A stretch of 45,261 nt of DNA from Chloroflexota bacterium. Lineage in GTDB: Bacteria; Chloroflexota; Chloroflexia; QHBQ01; JADMIH01. Position 1 is the first letter of the stretch. Every line of letters starts with the position of its first letter. A program made the translations under genes and the position numbers. The stretch is from NCBI GenBank assembly GCA_015478675.1, contig JADMIH010000013.1, forward strand, positions 1 through 45,261. Reading direction: 5' to 3'. Positions 1-6,614 of the stretch are shown piece after piece. The notes under the pieces are model-generated. The model saw only the letters and a program-made list of their open reading frames with translations. It was not told where the DNA came from and ran no database searches.

Positions 1-73
1 GCAGCCAGACATTGCTACAATCCCACCTCCATGATACTCCTCAAATGACTTGCAACCCACCACTGAGTATGCG

Positions 74-239
74 GTAAGTGTTCACACTTGGGGTAGAGCA
101 ATTCAGCAAATGCCTGACCAACGCCCTCCACCAGCCCCTCCCACGTGTGGGAGGGGAGAATATAGAAGAGGGAATAAGGTGGGGACACCCCACTCCACGT
201 CATGGGCTTCGCCCCTGCACCCCAATTCTGAACACTTAC
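74..239. repeat. MITE copy 1 with IS66-type ends
   Basis: The element starts GTAAGTGTTCACACTTGGGG and ends with the inverted counterpart ...ATTCTGAACACTTAC. It is flanked on both sides by the same 8 bp, AGTATGCG (66-73 and 240-247), which is a target-site duplication. It carries no gene. GTAA ends and 8-bp duplications are characteristic of IS66-family transposition. The first 266 bases of the window hold nothing else that I can support. Confidence 0.85.
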
Positions 240-266
240 AGTATGCGAGAAGCAATTAGCCAGGCG

Positions 267-1898
267 CTAACCCTCAACCCTCAACCCCCCATTCTTCACC
301 TCTACCAACCTGTCAGGGTAATCGCGCAAAAAGGCGCGGTCATGAGCTACTACTATTACTGTGCCTTCGAATGCCTCTAGCGCCTCTTGAAAGTGCGCTC
401 GTCCGTCTATGTCGAGATGGTTCAGCGGCTCGTCGAGGAGCAGCAAGTTGCACCCACGCAGCACCAGTAGCGACAGCTGCAACCTGCTTCGCTCTCCAAG
501 TGAGCAATCGCCTACCCGCTTGAGTGCATCGTCGCCCTCAAAGAGAAAGAAGTGAAGGAAACTGCGCGCATCAGTTTCGCTCATAGCCCGCTCGTAGAGC
601 GCCGTTTGCAGCACAGTACGCTCAGGGTCAAGGGTCTCTTGCTCTTGCGCCATCAGCCCTAATCGCACACTGGCTCCCAGCTTTATTACACCGGATAGCG
701 GCTGTAGCTTGCCCGCAATCAGCCTTAATAAGGTGGTTTTACCTGCACCATTCGGGCCAACGAGCGCTATCCTGTCTCCGTATTGCACGTCGAGCGATAC
801 CCCTTCGAGCAGTGGGGCGCCACCTGGATATGTAAAGCTCAGATCCTCAACCCGCACGACCGACTTGCCCTCCATAGGGGCGGGCCCAAAGTCGAGCTTG
901 AGCCACCAGTTTGGCCTGGGCTTCTCTACTCGCTCGTCCGCCGCCATGTACCTTTCCAGCTTGCGCTCGCGTGACTTGGCAAGCCTTGCCTTTTTGCGCG
1001 CCAGTCTGCGAACTCCTGGCTGCCGGGGTGTGGTGCCGCGCTCGATATTCAGTGCACCGTCTTTCATGGCGTGAATGTCGCGCTCTACTCGCGCTACGTA
1101 TTCCTGCTGGAGCTTCCAGGCTTGAATGTGAGCTTCGTGCTCTTGCTCCTGCGCCTCCTCAAAGTGGCTATAGCTTCCTTCATAGCTCTTGAGGGTATGT
1201 GTTTCTTCGTCAAGGTAAAGGACCCCCGTCACCGTGCGGTCCAAGAACTCGCGGTCGTGCGACACAATCAGCGCGCTGTTGGGGTAGCTCTGCACGAAGC
1301 TTTCGAGCCATTCGAGGGCCTCCACATCAAGGTGGTTGGTAGGCTCGTCGAGGAGCAAGAGGTCTGGTTCGCGCAGCAGTAGCATCGCCAGCCCAAGCCT
1401 TGTCTTCTGCCCACCGCTGAGCGTTGACACGAGCGCACCAGCCTCTATATGCCCCAGGTCAAGACCTTGCAGCACCTCACTGGCCCTTTGCTCGCGCTCG
1501 TAGCCGCCCAGCGCCTCGAATTGGGCCAGGGTATAGGTGTAGTCAGCCAGCGCAGTATCCGGGTCAACGCCCGAAGATAGCGCCTCGGCAGCGTTCTGGA
1601 GAGCCTGTTCAGCCTCGACGAGCCCGGCTTGGGCATGCGCAACCGCCTCGCTCATCGTGAGGTTAACGCTTTCCTGGAAAGCCTGTGGAAGATAGCCGAT
1701 GATCGCTTCAGGTGGCGACATAATGATTACGCCTGAGTCGGGTTGTTCTTCGCCTGCGATGCAACGCAGCAGGGTGGATTTACCGGAGCCGTTAGCGCCT
1801 ATAAGGCCAACGTGCTCGCGATTGTTGAGGACGAAGCTGATCCCGGCAAGGACAGTGGCCGTACCGTAGCTCTTATAAAGATTCTGTACTTGAAGCAA
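267..1898 (-). CDS. ABC-F family ATPase (ribosome-associated, antibiotic-protection-like)
   Basis: Two ABC ATPase domains lie in one chain without membrane segments, the hallmark of ABC-F proteins, which bind the ribosomal E site. Domain 1 has Walker A GANGSGKST, signature LSGGQKTR and Walker B LLLLDEPTNHLD. Domain 2 has GPNGAGKTT, a divergent signature SLGERSR and LLLLDEPLNHLD. A charged, Arg/Lys-rich linker of about 80 residues (the PtIM region) joins them. I chose the TTG at 1898 (543 aa) because GAGGGGG lies 5 nt before it. A longer in-frame TTG at 1928 would place that Shine-Dalgarno inside the gene. The leader contains a short ORF and an anti-Shine-Dalgarno sequence (1904-1986), which suggests drug-inducible translation. 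A housekeeping role like EttA/Uup is the alternative, so no gene symbol is given. Confidence 0.93.
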   Translation of the reverse strand: MLQVQNLYKSYGTATVLAGISFVLNNREHVGLIGANGSGKSTLLRCIAGEEQPDSGVIIMSPPEAIIGYLPQAFQESVNLTMSEAVAHAQAGLVEAEQALQNAAEALSSGVDPDTALADYTYTLAQFEALGGYEREQRASEVLQGLDLGHIEAGALVSTLSGGQKTRLGLAMLLLREPDLLLLDEPTNHLDVEALEWLESFVQSYPNSALIVSHDREFLDRTVTGVLYLDEETHTLKSYEGSYSHFEEAQEQEHEAHIQAWKLQQEYVARVERDIHAMKDGALNIERGTTPRQPGVRRLARKKARLAKSRERKLERYMAADERVEKPRPNWWLKLDFGPAPMEGKSVVRVEDLSFTYPGGAPLLEGVSLDVQYGDRIALVGPNGAGKTTLLRLIAGKLQPLSGVIKLGASVRLGLMAQEQETLDPERTVLQTALYERAMSETDARSFLHFFLFEGDDALKRVGDCSLGERSRLQLSLLVLRGCNLLLLDEPLNHLDIDGRAHFQEALEAFEGTVIVVAHDRAFLRDYPDRLVEVKNGGLRVEG

Positions 1899-1903
1899 AG
1901 GTG

Positions 1904-1965
1904 CCCCCTCTCTACAGAGACACCACAATGTCTCTGCTCTAAAGATTCGCTGTATCGAGGGGGGT
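1904..1965 (-). promoter_or_regulatory. candidate translational attenuator of the ABC-F gene
   Basis: On the minus strand, CCCCCTC in the leader ORF can pair with GAGGGGG, the ABC-F Shine-Dalgarno (1904-1910). Between them lies a smaller 8-bp hairpin with arms CAGAGACA and TGTCTCTG and a 6-nt loop (1914-1935), starting a few nt after the leader stop codon. Ribosomes on the leader would disrupt the sequestering pairing. The pairing is seen in the sequence; the regulation is inference. Confidence 0.5.
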
Positions 1966-1974
1966 ATATCTCAC
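1939..1974 (-). CDS. putative 11-residue leader peptide of the ABC-F gene
   Basis: A GTG codon at 1974 is preceded 6 nt upstream by AAGGAG (1981-1986) and opens the ORF MRYTPLDTANL, which stops at 1939. The stop is 40 nt before the ABC-F start. Codons 4-6 (ACC CCC CTC) contain CCCCCTC, the exact complement of the downstream gene's GAGGGGG ribosome-binding site. This is the arrangement expected of a translational attenuator. Peptide synthesis is inferred, not shown. Confidence 0.5.
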   Translation of the reverse strand: MRYTPLDTANL

Positions 1975-2080
1975 CGTAAGCTCCTTACTAAGGCCAAAAC
2001 CAACCAGCCGCAATCTTTCTTGGGGCATGGTAACACCATTATAAACTATTGCGCCACGCGAGCGCTTCAGTCTTCGGCGA

Positions 2081-2243
2081 GTAAGGGTTCAGAGTGGGGG
2101 TGCAGAGGTGTCCCTCCCCTCACCCCATGCCCCTCTCCCTTGAAGGGAGAGGGGCATGGGGTGAGGGTGCGTTGGGGGAGAGGGCAGGTGAGGGCGTACA
2201 GATACCCTAAGAAGATTGCTCCACCCCCACTCTGAACGCTTAC
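2081..2243. repeat. MITE copy 2 with IS66-type ends and a near-perfect internal palindrome
   Basis: The ends are GTAAGGGTTCAGAGTGGGGG and its inverted counterpart ending GAACGCTTAC. The flanking duplication is TTCGGCGA (2073-2080 and 2244-2251). Inside is a perfect palindrome with roughly 25-bp arms around a single central base (CTT-G-AAG, near 2140), made of the CCCTCACCCCATGCCCCTC motif shared by other copies. There is no coding content. Confidence 0.9.
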
Positions 2244-2244
2244 T

Positions 2245-2348
2245 TCGGCGACCCACTTTGCGGAATTATGAGTTATGATTTCGTCCTCCAATCCATAATT
2301 CCGCCGAAGGCGGGAACTAATTAATAATTCCGCAAAGTGGGTCGCCGA
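2245..2348. repeat. AT-rich element bounded by a perfect 25-bp inverted repeat
   Basis: Positions 2245-2269 and 2324-2348 are exact inverted copies (TCGGCGACCCACTTTGCGG followed by AATTAT). The interior resembles the AT-rich repeats at 3478-3567 and 5039-5115, sharing GGAATTAT and CAATCCATAATTCCG. It ends 6 nt before the stop codon of the GGDEF gene, so it could also act as that gene's 3' hairpin. Confidence 0.75.
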
Positions 2349-2354
2349 GAGGCA

Positions 2355-3287
2355 TTACGCTGCTTGCAGCATCACCAGCCTGTTAGGACCAGACAGCTTG
2401 GCTGCTCTGAGCGCTCTCTCTGCGAGAGCTATCAACTGTGGCTCCCACACACCCTCGCCGGGTTTGGATGAGGGTTGCCAGTAAGCTACACCCACCGAAG
2501 CGGTTAGCTTAACCGCATCTGCTGATGTCTGATTATAGAAGTTGTGGTCAGCCACGGAGTCGCGCAATCTGTTCGCCGCGATCTGCGCCCCGTCCGAGTC
2601 GGTGTCTGTCAGCAGCACAAGGAACTGGTCGTTACGATAGCGGGCAACCACGTCGGTGGCGCGCATGGTCCTCGTCATAACGTGTGCTACGTCGCGTAAT
2701 ACCGCGTCGCCTACCGAGTGCCCCCACCTGTCGTTTACCTGATCGAATTTGTCTACGTCCAGGAGCAGACAAGAGAGCGGGTAGGCGCGACGTGACGATC
2801 TTTTGACCTCTTCCTCGACTCGTATCATAATATACCGCCTGTTGAAGAGGCCCGTGAGCGCATCGTGCAACCGCTCTGCCGAAAGGCGCGTATTCTCTAT
2901 CACCAGCGCCTTGAACATATCCCTCGACTTTACGGCGTCTTCCAGCCTCATCTTCAGGTCGGCGTCGCCTATCGAGATAGCGGGCGGCGTAAGCGGGCCT
3001 GTGATAGCGCCTTTCCTACCTTCCCCTAGCTTCAGCAGGGGGATTCCCCAGCTGTTAAGCTGCGTTTGTAATTCGCTCCAGCCTTTGCCATAAGCTGTGA
3101 GACCGGGCACAAGCACAATATCAGGCGGTGTGGCCTCCACGATAGAGCGTGCCGACTCGTAGTCGTCGGCCAGGCGGGCCGCATACCCCAGCCGCACCAA
3201 TTGGTCGCGCATTGTCCGCTGGTTTACCGGCTCAGGGTCTATAACAAGTACAATTACGGATTGTGTGCTTACTGAGGAGGCTAGCAT
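2355..3287 (-). CDS. degenerate receiver-GGDEF protein (possible c-di-GMP binder)
   Basis: The N-terminal third is receiver-like (VIDPEPVNQRTMRDQLVRLGY...), but the segment that normally holds the phospho-accepting Asp reads PDIVLVPGL, with Pro at that position. The C-terminal half is a GGDEF domain (DALTGLFNRRY, LLLDVDKFDQVNDRWGH), but its signature is RNDQF instead of GGDEF. An RATD sequence sits exactly five residues before it, the position of the allosteric RxxD I-site. By family knowledge this predicts no cyclase activity but possible c-di-GMP binding. I chose ATG 3287 (310 aa) because AAAGAG lies 9 nt upstream; a GTG at 3305 is the alternative. It stands alone on the minus strand. Confidence 0.85.
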   Translation of the reverse strand: MLASSVSTQSVIVLVIDPEPVNQRTMRDQLVRLGYAARLADDYESARSIVEATPPDIVLVPGLTAYGKGWSELQTQLNSWGIPLLKLGEGRKGAITGPLTPPAISIGDADLKMRLEDAVKSRDMFKALVIENTRLSAERLHDALTGLFNRRYIMIRVEEEVKRSSRRAYPLSCLLLDVDKFDQVNDRWGHSVGDAVLRDVAHVMTRTMRATDVVARYRNDQFLVLLTDTDSDGAQIAANRLRDSVADHNFYNQTSADAVKLTASVGVAYWQPSSKPGEGVWEPQLIALAERALRAAKLSGPNRLVMLQAA

Positions 3288-3477
3288 ATATGATATCTCT
3301 TTCACTTGTCATTGCTCAATAATAGCCGGGTCATAACCGCCAGATCGCCGCCACTATAATATGCCTTGGCAAGGTACCGCCTGCTATTGCTCTTATTCTA
3401 GCGCAACGCTTCCTATAATCCTATACCACGTATTGACTATTCCACCTGCCCCTTTAGTCCTACCACTCTCGCCTTCG

Positions 3478-3567
3478 GAATTATCAATTAGTAATTATGA
3501 ATTAGTAATTACGATTCCGTTTGCGCCACAATCCATAATTCCGAGGGCGGGAACTAATTCATAATTT
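3478..3567. repeat. AT-rich repeat copy, 3' side of the DUF2851 gene
   Basis: It is built of AATTATCAATTAGTAATTATG-like units followed by CGATTCCGTTTGCGCCACAAT and CCATAATTCCG. The CGATTCCGTTTGCGCCACAAT block recurs exactly at 5039-5115. The repeat overlaps the end of the DUF2851 ORF and supplies its last codon and stop. Confidence 0.7.
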
Positions 3568-5004
3568 GGTCAAACCCGACAGGGGGCACTCGTAGCAGCG
3601 CCTCGTTGCGCAGTAGGTTTTGTAAAGATGGATCAAACCTTGCTGATGCCGCGCTCCCTTGATCCCTTCTTTTTGGCGCGGGCCAAGCGCCTCGTCTGCC
3701 ATGGCCCGTGTGATCTTATTCTCCGCCAGCTTTGGATAGCAGGCCCAAACCTCAAGTCCTACCTCTCGAAGCGCCGGATCGCCTGTGCGCTCTGACTCCG
3801 CCGTGAGCAGAGGCAAGAGCACGTTGACCACTATGTCAGCCGCACGCGAGGCTCCTACCAGCGCGACTTCTTTATCTCCACTGAGGCGCTGTCCAAAGTC
3901 GCTATGCAACCCCCAGTAGCCGTCACCAGGCACAAGTAGCATCTCCGTCCACTTTTTTGCCACTTCTCTGGCTGGGCCGCGCTCGACCGTTGTGAAAGGC
4001 CCAAGCATCCCACCGCGCTCCCATAGCAGGTGGGCTAGCAGCCTGGCAGCCGCCGCTAACCTTCGGGCAGGCGAGTTGGCGGGGCGCACACGATCCACTT
4101 CCCACCCCTCTACGATTGGTTTGTCGTGCAAGCCCAATGCCGAGGCGCACGAGCGCCACAACTCCTCTACTTCCTCTGCATACTCAGCCGACAGCCAATC
4201 CAAAGGCAGCATCTCCAGCCTCTGAGATGGGAGCAATCCGCCTGCTCCTAAAAATAGGCCCTCAAGAAGAGTAGCACGCCCGGTCCTCTCCCTTCCCAGG
4301 GGCAAGCTGAGCAGCTGATTCAGGGGCAACTCGGAAGCCAGAGCCTTCATTTGCTCGCGGTTCGCCGCATAGCCGAGCGCGTCCATCAGCCCGCGATAAA
4401 AGACCTCGTCAGTCGAGCGGTACACCTCTGTATCGGCTTCCATCACCGCTGCTTTCGCCAGCATGCGCTCATCTGCGGCGGCCTCGATTTCCGCGACAAG
4501 CTTCTCCAACGGCCAATCCTGGGTGCGCTGCCAGCACGGCTCTTCCGATAGCGCGCCCAGATTGCTGATGAGAGGGGCCACACGCTCCAGCAACTCGCCT
4601 GTTGTGAGGGTTATGTAGTCTGCCAATACCAGGGTGGGCACACTCGCACCATCCTGTCTTATAACAGGTCGTGCGGCGTGAGGCCATAGAACCACATGGA
4701 GCGCCACGCTATTATACCTGGGGTCCTTATCATGCGCGTGCGCATACCAGTCGCCACAACGCAGATGCATCTCCACGGAGCCTGTCACCAGCCGTGTATC
4801 GCCCAGCGAGAGGATGGCCCCTTCGAAGTCAGGCCCACTGCCCGCCGTCCATCTTCCTCTATATACCACGGCCACAGGCGCGCCTTCGCAGTCCCACATC
4901 GGCCCACGCAGAGGCTGCTGCTCGTTCCACACCGCCGCCAGCACAGCCTCGCTTATCCCTTTAACTTCTGAAATGCTCCCCTCTGTAAGAGCCGAAATGC
5001 ACAT
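3559..5004 (-). CDS. DUF2851 family protein
   Basis: I recognise this 481-residue protein as DUF2851, a family of unknown function known from Chloroflexota and Bacteroidota. The ATG at 5004 is set by AGGGGG 8 nt upstream; an earlier in-frame ATG at 5052 would start inside a repeat. Near the N-terminus are GSGPDFEGAIL (Asp59) and, 18 residues on, GSVEMHLR (Glu78), followed by CGDWYAHAHDKDPRYNSVALHVVLW. The D...E-x-H spacing is reminiscent of PD-(D/E)xK nuclease folds, but that is inference only. A Cys cluster, YCATRRCYECP, closes the protein. The terminal K-L-stop comes from the AT-rich repeat, so the original C-terminus may have been slightly different. Copies of that repeat flank both ends of the gene. 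Confidence 0.85.
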   Translation of the reverse strand: MCISALTEGSISEVKGISEAVLAAVWNEQQPLRGPMWDCEGAPVAVVYRGRWTAGSGPDFEGAILSLGDTRLVTGSVEMHLRCGDWYAHAHDKDPRYNSVALHVVLWPHAARPVIRQDGASVPTLVLADYITLTTGELLERVAPLISNLGALSEEPCWQRTQDWPLEKLVAEIEAAADERMLAKAAVMEADTEVYRSTDEVFYRGLMDALGYAANREQMKALASELPLNQLLSLPLGRERTGRATLLEGLFLGAGGLLPSQRLEMLPLDWLSAEYAEEVEELWRSCASALGLHDKPIVEGWEVDRVRPANSPARRLAAAARLLAHLLWERGGMLGPFTTVERGPAREVAKKWTEMLLVPGDGYWGLHSDFGQRLSGDKEVALVGASRAADIVVNVLLPLLTAESERTGDPALREVGLEVWACYPKLAENKITRAMADEALGPRQKEGIKGARHQQGLIHLYKTYCATRRCYECPLSGLTKL

Positions 5005-5038
5005 GAAGCTACCCCCTTCCACCTGCGGCGAACCGCTT

Positions 5039-5115
5039 CGCGGAATTATCAATTACGAATTATCAATTACGATTCCGTTTGCGCCACAATTCATGATTGA
5101 TAACTGATAATTCCC
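5039..5115. repeat. AT-rich repeat copy, 5' side of the DUF2851 gene
   Basis: It contains GGAATTATCAATTACG twice in tandem-like form, then CGATTCCGTTTGCGCCACAAT, as at 3478-3567. It abuts, and seems to truncate, the IS66-type remnant that follows. Confidence 0.7.
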
Positions 5116-5234
5116 CCTGAGCTTGCAACGTAGCGTTTGCAGCCAGCAACTGTGTGACCTGCTCCTTCAGAGCGGCTATTTCAGCCCGCAAAGCACTTAC
5201 CCTCTGCCTCTAGTTTCCGCTCCCGCTTTGTCAT
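5110..5234 (-). pseudogene. IS66-type transposase N-terminus, frameshifted and truncated
   Basis: The ATG at 5234 gives MTKRERKLEAEG. A one-base shift then continues as VSALRAEIAALKEQV and TQLLAANATLQAQ, a Leu-zipper-like coiled coil typical of the start of IS66 transposases (TnpC). The frame is broken after about 12 codons and the rest of the gene is absent. Confidence 0.6.
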
Positions 5235-5283
5235 GCCTCAACAATATCATGGAAACTCCTCCACCTCAACTCTGAACATTTAC
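5110..5283 (-). mobile_element. 5' terminal remnant of an IS66-type insertion sequence
   Basis: Read on the minus strand, it begins GTAAATGTTCAGAGTTGAGG, the same terminal sequence as the MITEs. After a leader of about 48 nt comes an ATG at 5234 and a transposase-like N-terminus. The element breaks off near 5110 where the AT-rich repeat starts. GTAA termini and a coiled-coil transposase start match the IS66 family. It is the likely source of the ends carried by the MITEs. Confidence 0.65.
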
Positions 5284-5297
5284 ATTGCTACAATAAT

Positions 5298-5326
5298 TTG
5301 CTATCTGAGCGGTGACGCACTATAAT
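5298..5326 (+). promoter_or_regulatory. sigma-70-type promoter of the ArsR-like gene
   Basis: TTGCTA, a 17-bp spacer, then TATAAT (5321-5326). Expected transcription start is about 5333, giving a leader of about 87 nt before the ATG at 5420. Confidence 0.65.
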
Positions 5327-5419
5327 CCTATTGAGCATCTTCCACACAGCGCATAGAGTATGCTTCATGGTCGTGATGTCCGAAGAGCAAACTTTCTGCA
5401 GCTGGTTAGATAAACACCT

Positions 5420-6547
5420 ATGACTAATATCGACGACATACCTCAAACCCAGGTTGACCCTCTTGCCCGTGTCTTGGAATGGGATTGCGGCACGGCTTAT
5501 GAAATGCTGCTCAGCCTTCGCACGATCTTCTTGCCCAAAGAGCATGGAGTGCCCGCACCCTGGGCAGCAGGCGTGCGCAAGCGCCTTTCCGCACAGTCGC
5601 AGCGTGATATGAAAGCCTTCTTTGGGCAGCCTACAGGCTTTTTCGCCTACGCACCCCTACACCTCGTTCTGGAGATGGAGCCACCCAAAGATGCGCGGCA
5701 TTTCCTTGACTATGTAGAGACTATACCTGATGTGGACTTCTCGCGCCGTATGCTCCTCCCCACCTGGAATGAAGACGAGCTACAGCAGATAACAAACAAA
5801 GCATTGGAAGGTGACGAGATCAGCGACGCCGATATAGAAGAGTATCGCAAGAGCCTGGTGCGCACCAGACTGCGCTCAGCCCCTTCGTTAGCTGAGTTGC
5901 GGCGTCTTTTCACCGACCTGGCCGCCTCGGCAGCAACGAAGAGCCGCTGGCTGCATGTTATGCGCGAGTACTATTCGGCCTTTTTCGCAGAGGAAGAGAA
6001 GCGGGAAAAGCCGGTGCTACAACGCACCCTCGCTGATGCCCAGGCCCTGGCAAGCACCACCACTGTGCCCGACCTTATTGAGCGTCTATCAAACGGATTT
6101 ACGATCAGCAAAGATATAGATATTACGCGCCTGGTACTTGTGCCCTCGATATGGGTTCACCCCTTTGTCATCAGCTTCAGCCCGGCTGATAGAGAGCTTT
6201 TCGTCGCGTGGGGCACGCGCCCACGTGGTTACAAGCTGGTGCCTGGCGAGTCCGTGCCCGACGAGGCCTTGCTGGTGCTGCGTGCCCTGGGCGACCCCAC
6301 ACGGCTTCGCCTGTTACGCCTGATAACCACCGAGCCGCGCTCCCTCCAATCTCTCGCCCATGAGGTAAAGTTAAGCCTGCCGACAGTCTCACATCACATA
6401 AGGGAGTTGCGCGTGGCAGGTCTCATACGCCTGGAAGTGGCGGGCAGGGGACGCGACAGCAAATATACGGTGCGGTGGCCCAGCGCCGAGAAGGCGTTCC
6501 GCCAGGTAGAAAGCTTCGTCGGTGTGCGCGATATGCGTGAAACGTGA
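5420..6547 (+). CDS. ArsR-type HTH transcriptional regulator with a large N-terminal domain
   Basis: This 375-residue protein carries a C-terminal winged-helix domain of ArsR type from about residue 280 (ALLVLRALGDPTRLRLLRLI, LPTVSHHIRELRVAGLIRLE). The N-terminal 270 residues are not a known metal-binding or catalytic domain that I can name. They are mixed charged and hydrophobic, with no membrane segment. ArsR domains bind operator DNA as dimers, and the N-terminal part presumably senses a ligand or dimerises. No Cys cluster typical of metal-sensing ArsR proteins is visible. A clear promoter lies upstream, but the ribosome-binding site is weak. The next gene on the strand starts 68 bp downstream and could be a target or partner. 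Confidence 0.85.
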   Translation: MTNIDDIPQTQVDPLARVLEWDCGTAYEMLLSLRTIFLPKEHGVPAPWAAGVRKRLSAQSQRDMKAFFGQPTGFFAYAPLHLVLEMEPPKDARHFLDYVETIPDVDFSRRMLLPTWNEDELQQITNKALEGDEISDADIEEYRKSLVRTRLRSAPSLAELRRLFTDLAASAATKSRWLHVMREYYSAFFAEEEKREKPVLQRTLADAQALASTTTVPDLIERLSNGFTISKDIDITRLVLVPSIWVHPFVISFSPADRELFVAWGTRPRGYKLVPGESVPDEALLVLRALGDPTRLRLLRLITTEPRSLQSLAHEVKLSLPTVSHHIRELRVAGLIRLEVAGRGRDSKYTVRWPSAEKAFRQVESFVGVRDMRET

Positions 6548-6614
6548 TAAGTGGTAGTGCTGCGTATTACGTAATGCGTAGTGCGTAAGGAGCCGGGGAT
6601 AAGCGTAACTTCTA

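Noticed and set aside
709..1660. Plus-strand ORFs opposite the ABC-F gene
   Set aside because: They are shadows of the ABC-F coding strand without ribosome-binding sites or family motifs.
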